Shown: positions 4,816-7,187 of the stretch, piece by piece | How positions within the stretch are numbered: position 1 is the stretch's first letter | How the letters are laid out: each line of letters opens with the position of its first letter | DNA from: an uncultured Sutterella sp. | GTDB lineage: Bacteria > Pseudomonadota > Gammaproteobacteria > Burkholderiales > Burkholderiaceae_F | Reading direction: 5' to 3' | Assembly (NCBI GenBank): GCA_900552545.1 | Contig: USAL01000094.1 | Span: forward strand, 1 to 7,187 | DNA: 7,187 nucleotides | Position numbers and translations under genes: made by a program | Notes under the pieces: model-generated | Databases searched by the model: none | Told to the model about the DNA's origin: nothing | The model's input: the letters and a program-made list of their open reading frames with translations, nothing else

Positions 4816-4844
4816 TTGATTTTCAAGTGAATTCTGAGTACAAT
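4816..4844 (+). promoter_or_regulatory. Sigma-70 promoter of the rpsF-priB-rpsR-rplI operon
   Basis: TTGATT (4816-4821), a spacer of exactly 17 bases and TACAAT (4839-4844) match the -35/-10 consensus well. Transcription should start near 4851, giving a leader of about 62 bases. A purine tract with A-runs lies further upstream. Confidence 0.82.
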
Positions 4845-4863
4845 CGCGGTCTTTCGTATCCTT

Positions 4864-4890
4864 GCCGCACCGAATGGACGCTCGGGTGGC
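4864..4890 (+). promoter_or_regulatory. Possible S6:S18-binding autoregulatory hairpin in the rpsF leader
   Basis: The short leader can fold GCC-GC-ACC-GA (4864-4873) against TCGGGTGGC (4882-4890), with unpaired bases on both strands and an eight-base loop. This ends about 10 bases before the AAGGAGGAA ribosome site. Many bacteria carry an RNA in the rpsF leader that binds the S6:S18 complex and contains CCG in an internal loop; CCG occurs twice here. Position and fold agree with that motif, but I could not test it against a covariance model. Confidence 0.4.
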
Positions 4891-4913
4891 TTATTTCCGT
4901 AAGGAGGAATTCA

Positions 4914-5315
4914 ATGCGTCATTACGAACTGTGCGTCATCGTGCATCCGGATCAGTCCGAACAGGTCCCCGCGATGATCGAACGTCTCAAGAACCTCGTC
5001 GTTGAAGAGGGCGGTCAGGTGCATCGCTCCGAAGACTGGGGTCGTCGTCAACTCGCCTATCCGATTCAGAAGCTCGTCAAGGCCCACTACTTCCTGATGA
5101 ACATCGAGTGCACCGACTCGACGCTGGCTGAAATCGAAAATGGGTTCCGCTACAACGACGCCGTGCTGCGTCACCTCGTCGTCAAGACCAAGAAGGCCGA
5201 GACTCAACCCTCCGTCATGATGAAGACGGTCGAAAAGGAAGAGGCCAAGAAGGTCGCCGTTGAAGCTGCCGCCGCTGCTGCTCAGGCTGAAGAGGCTGCT
5301 CCCGCTCAGGCTTAA
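4914..5315 (+). CDS. rpsF: 30S ribosomal protein S6
   Basis: 133 residues. The N-terminal RHYELCVIVHPDQSEQVPAM, followed by the WGRRQLAYPIQK stretch (about 42-53) and HYFLMNIEC (about 58-66), is the standard ferredoxin-like fold of S6. RYNDAVLRHLVVK (about 80-92) ends the core. The remaining tail of about 35 residues is acidic and alanine-rich, as in many proteobacterial S6 proteins whose C-terminus is modified with glutamates in E. coli. The start at 4914 has a strong AAGGAGGAA ribosome site; an in-frame ATG at 4770 lies upstream of the promoter and is excluded. S6 binds S18 on the platform of the small subunit, and both are encoded here in one operon. Confidence 0.98.
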   Translation: MRHYELCVIVHPDQSEQVPAMIERLKNLVVEEGGQVHRSEDWGRRQLAYPIQKLVKAHYFLMNIECTDSTLAEIENGFRYNDAVLRHLVVKTKKAETQPSVMMKTVEKEEAKKVAVEAAAAAAQAEEAAPAQA

Positions 5316-5333
5316 TTGTTTGGCAGGTCACGT

Positions 5334-5633
5334 TTGGACGAAACGCCCGACAATCTGATCTTCATCCGCGGCACGCTCTCAGAAAAGACAGAGCTGCGCT
5401 ACACGCCGGCGGGCATTGCGGTGTTTGAAGCAAAGTTCGAGCACCGGGCCCGGGTTTACGAGGCAGGAGCCGAAAGAGTGGTGCAGTTTGCATTTACTGC
5501 CCTGGCTTTTGCGGATGTGGCCATCAGGCTCAACGAAGTTCAGATCGGCAGCGAGCTTTCGCTCAAAGGCTTCATCGCCACGCGCTCGCTGAGAAGTTCC
5601 AAACTGACTGTGCACATCACGGAATTCAAATAA
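5334..5633 (+). CDS. priB: Primosomal replication protein N (PriB)
   Basis: 99 residues from a TTG start. The single OB-fold shows NLIFIRGTLSEKTELRYTPA, G-I-A-VFEAKFEHR, then VVQFAFTALAFADVA, SLKGFIATRSLRSSKL and the ending VHITEFK, typical of PriB. The protein binds single-stranded DNA and helps PriA reload DnaB at stalled forks. The family diverged from SSB and lies between rpsF and rpsR in many beta- and gammaproteobacteria. No ATG exists near the 5' end. TTG at 5334 has GGCAGG six bases upstream and gives the expected length. TTG at 5316, directly after the rpsF stop, is the alternative and would add six residues. Confidence 0.88.
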   Translation: MDETPDNLIFIRGTLSEKTELRYTPAGIAVFEAKFEHRARVYEAGAERVVQFAFTALAFADVAIRLNEVQIGSELSLKGFIATRSLRSSKLTVHITEFK

Positions 5634-5648
5634 ATTAGGAGTTGAAAA

Positions 5649-5930
5649 ATGGCTTTTGGTGCAAAAGGTAAGGGCAAGCCCCGCCGCAGCAACCAGCAAA
5701 ACGCGCTCTTCAAGCGCAAGAAGTTCTGCCGCTTTACGGTCGAGCACGTCGAACAGATCGACTACAAGGACATCGACACGCTGCGTGACTTCATTCAGGA
5801 AAACGGCAAGATCATGCCGGCCCGCCTGACCGGGACGAAGGCTCACTACCAGCGTCAGCTCGACACGGCGATCAAGCGCGCCCGCTTCCTCGCTCTGTTG
5901 CCCTACACCGACAATCAGGGGACCCGTTAA
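5649..5930 (+). CDS. rpsR: 30S ribosomal protein S18
   Basis: 93 residues, slightly longer than the E. coli protein as recalled (75) because of a basic N-terminal extension, MAFGAKGKGKPRRSNQQN. The core KKFCRFTVEHVEQIDYKDID, TLRDFIQENGKIMPARLTGT and the ending RQLDTAIKRARFLALLPYT are unmistakable S18. AGGAG lies 7 bases before the ATG. It follows priB after 15 bases and precedes rplI after 2 bases. S18 forms a dimer with S6 that binds helix 22/23 of 16S rRNA and, in many species, the leader of this operon. Confidence 0.98.
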   Translation: MAFGAKGKGKPRRSNQQNALFKRKKFCRFTVEHVEQIDYKDIDTLRDFIQENGKIMPARLTGTKAHYQRQLDTAIKRARFLALLPYTDNQGTR

Positions 5931-5932
5931 TC

Positions 5933-6382
5933 ATGCAAGTTATTCTTCTCGAAAAGATCAATCACCTCGGTGAACTCGGCGCCGTCGTCAAAGTGAAGGA
6001 CGGCTATGCCCGCAACTTCCTGATCCCTCAGGGTCACGCCAAGCGTGCGACGAAGGCTGCCATCGCTGAGTTCGAAACCCGCCGTGCCGAGCTCGAAAAG
6101 GCCCAGGCCGAGCGCATCGCCGCTGCTCAGGACCTTGCTGCCAAGCTCAACGGTCAGGTCATCGAGATCGCCAGCAAGGCCGGCGTCGACGGCCGTCTGT
6201 TCGGTTCCGTCACCAACGCCGACATCGCTGAAGCCATCGACAAGCTCGGCTTCACGATCAAGAAGAGCCAGGTGCGTACGCCGCTCGGCGCCATCAAGAG
6301 CGTGGGCGAGTATCCGATCGTGATCGGTCTGATGACCGACATCACGGCCGAAGTGATGGTGAAGGTCGTCGCCGAGGCCTAA
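5933..6382 (+). CDS. rplI: 50S ribosomal protein L9
   Basis: 149 residues, the same length as I recall for E. coli L9. The N-terminal 23S-binding domain shows MQVILLEKINHLGELGAVV and the signature KVKDGYARNFLIPQGHAKRAT (about 23-43). A long connecting helix rich in Glu/Ala/Lys follows (about 44-76), then the C-terminal domain with GRLFGSVTNADIAEAI (about 87-102). Only two bases separate it from the rpsR stop, and its ribosome site AGGGGA lies inside the rpsR end, so translation is likely coupled. A strong terminator lies 74 bases downstream, making rplI the last gene of the operon. Confidence 0.98.
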   Translation: MQVILLEKINHLGELGAVVKVKDGYARNFLIPQGHAKRATKAAIAEFETRRAELEKAQAERIAAAQDLAAKLNGQVIEIASKAGVDGRLFGSVTNADIAEAIDKLGFTIKKSQVRTPLGAIKSVGEYPIVIGLMTDITAEVMVKVVAEA

Positions 6383-6420
6383 TCGGCGCGCGATTCACTT
6401 CGCACCATGAGCGAAAGGCC

Positions 6421-6442
6421 CTTTGCCGCGCAAGCGGCAGGG
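6421..6442 (+). other. GNRA-capped hairpin in the rplI 3' untranslated region
   Basis: TGCCGC (6424-6429) and GCGGCA (6434-6439) pair around a GCAA tetraloop, and three further weaker pairs extend the stem to 6421-6442. It lies between the rplI stop and the terminator hairpin. It may stabilise the end of the transcript. Its role is not known. Confidence 0.5.
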
Positions 6443-6455
6443 AGCCTGTCGCAGC

Positions 6456-6514
6456 AAACCGGTTTTCCGGCTTGAGGAGGTTTCTCCTTTCGCGGAAGAC
6501 CGGTTTCTTTTTTG
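6456..6514 (+). terminator. Intrinsic terminator of the rpsF-rplI operon
   Basis: The arms AAACCGGTTTTCCG (6456-6469) and CGGAAGACCGGTTT (6493-6506) form a 14-bp stem with one G-U pair. GAGGAG and CTCCTT extend it inside the loop. TTTTTT (6508-6513) follows after one base. This is a strong terminator on the plus strand that separates the ribosomal operon from dnaB. Confidence 0.93.
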
Positions 6515-6742
6515 TCTTCTTTCTATCTGTTTGGTCTTGGTAAGTCCGCCCTCACCCCCAAAGAACTGAAACATTTTTCTGTCCTGAGGGGGAGGCAAAA
6601 TCGGCTAAGATCAAGCACCCGGAGTCGAGGCGCCGGCTGCCGACTGCGCTCGAAACACCCCGTCGTCACGACGCAGTCCGAGACCTTCCTTTTCGCGGCC
6701 TTCGGCGCGCTCCCTCAAAGTTTCTTATTTCGTACCCACCCC
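6515..6742. other. Gene-free region upstream of dnaB
   Basis: No gene is seen between the rplI terminator and dnaB. A weak -10-like TAAGAT at 6606-6611 lacks a convincing -35 box, and CCCTCA (6549-6554) can pair with TGAGGG (6585-6590) around a 30-base loop. The promoter of dnaB must lie here, but I cannot place it with confidence. Confidence 0.45.
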
Positions 6743-7187
6743 ATGAGTGAAGAAGATCTGAGCCTGATGGATGTCGGCATTGCCGACCCCGTGGTCGCTG
6801 CCGTCAGGCGTCCGCCGCAGTCGATTGAAAGCGAGCAGAGCGTCCTGGGCGGCCTGATGCTCGACAACAACGCATTTGACCTCGTGGCCGACGTGCTCGT
6901 GCCCGACGATTTTTATCGGCGCGACCACCGCATCATCTACGAAAAGATTCAGGAGATGTGCAGCGCCGGGCGCCCGGCCGACATCGTGACGGTCTACGGC
7001 GAGCTCGACGCCGAAGGCAAGAGCCAGGAGGTGGGCGGCATGGCCTACCTCAACAGCCTCGTGAATTCGACGCCTGCGGCTTCCAACATCCGCCGCTACA
7101 CGGCCAATCTGGCCAAGCGTCCGGTACAGCTTCTCGTGCAGTGCCAGCACTGTTCGGAAGCGCCCTGTGTGGAAACCTGCCCGTTCG
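6743..7187 (+). CDS. dnaB: Replicative DNA helicase DnaB, N-terminal domain, with aberrant 4Fe-4S continuation (partial)
   Basis: The visible 148 codons start at ATG 6743, which has no clear Shine-Dalgarno. Residues about 25-119 are a typical DnaB N-terminal helical domain: PQSIESEQSVLGGLMLDNNA, DDFYRRDHRIIYEKI, VGGMAYLNSLVNSTPAASNI and RRY. DnaB would load on origin DNA and unwind the fork; its position after rplI is usual. In intact DnaB a segment like ADIVRERAVLRQL should follow Tyr 119. Instead the frame continues TANLAKRPVQLLV and then CQHCSEAPCVETCP (Cys 134, 137, 142, 146), a classical CxxCxxxxCxxxCP 4Fe-4S motif of ferredoxin-type electron-transfer subunits. No known DnaB has this. 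The join is in frame and close to the window end, which suggests an assembly chimera or a rearrangement. The helicase domain is not visible. Confidence 0.75.
   Translation, partial: MSEEDLSLMDVGIADPVVAAVRRPPQSIESEQSVLGGLMLDNNAFDLVADVLVPDDFYRRDHRIIYEKIQEMCSAGRPADIVTVYGELDAEGKSQEVGGMAYLNSLVNSTPAASNIRRYTANLAKRPVQLLVQCQHCSEAPCVETCPF

Noticed and set aside
4512..4826. Minus-strand open frame of 104 codons between tRNA-Thr and rpsF
   Set aside because: It overlaps the rpsF promoter on the opposite strand, has no ribosome site, resembles no known protein, and its Arg/Pro-rich composition is typical of antisense frames in GC-rich DNA.
7085..7187. Intein insertion in DnaB
   Set aside because: DnaB inteins sit in the helicase domain and begin with Cys or Ser plus intein block A. 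The sequence here shows a ferredoxin cysteine pattern and no intein motif.

Overview
The window looks like chromosomal DNA of a betaproteobacterium, most likely a Sutterella-like member of the Burkholderiales. This rests on GC-rich coding sequence, a PriB gene inside the ribosomal protein cluster, and the overall style of the proteins. It is an inference from recall, not from a database search.

Left part (1-3217, minus strand): a glutamate/aspartate ABC importer operon read right to left as gltI (periplasmic binding protein), gltJ and gltK (permeases) and gltL (ATPase, cut by the window edge). Between gltI and gltJ lies a convincing intrinsic terminator. It probably acts as a partial terminator, so that the binding protein is made in excess over the membrane parts. 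Upstream of gltI is the most striking regulatory structure of the window: a near-perfect sigma-54 (-24/-12) promoter, preceded by three NtrC-type palindromes whose centres lie 33 and 44 bp apart, about 230-310 bp upstream of the predicted start. This places the importer under nitrogen control. The 547-bp gene-free region also holds a 10-bp inverted repeat, an 8-bp direct repeat and a further hairpin.

Middle part (3218-4492, minus strand): a DJ-1/PfpI-family protein with an unusual N-terminal extension. Upstream of it is a tRNA-Thr(CGT) gene with its own promoter and terminator. Open reading frame continues from the PfpI gene back through the tRNA terminator and the tRNA, but that part cannot be protein. 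A 10-base poly-C tract lies in the leader of the PfpI gene.

Right part (4816-7187, plus strand): the ribosomal/replication cluster rpsF-priB-rpsR-rplI. It has a clear sigma-70 promoter, a short leader that may hold the S6:S18 autoregulatory RNA, and a strong terminator. After 360 bp follows the start of dnaB. The dnaB frame abruptly stops resembling DnaB near 7097-7125 and continues in frame as a cysteine-rich 4Fe-4S ferredoxin motif. This is either an assembly chimera at a contig end or a real rearrangement, and a chimera is more likely.

No plainly new biological system is visible. The items most worth following up are the sigma-54/NtrC control region, the DnaB/ferredoxin junction, and the extended PfpI gene with its homopolymer tract.
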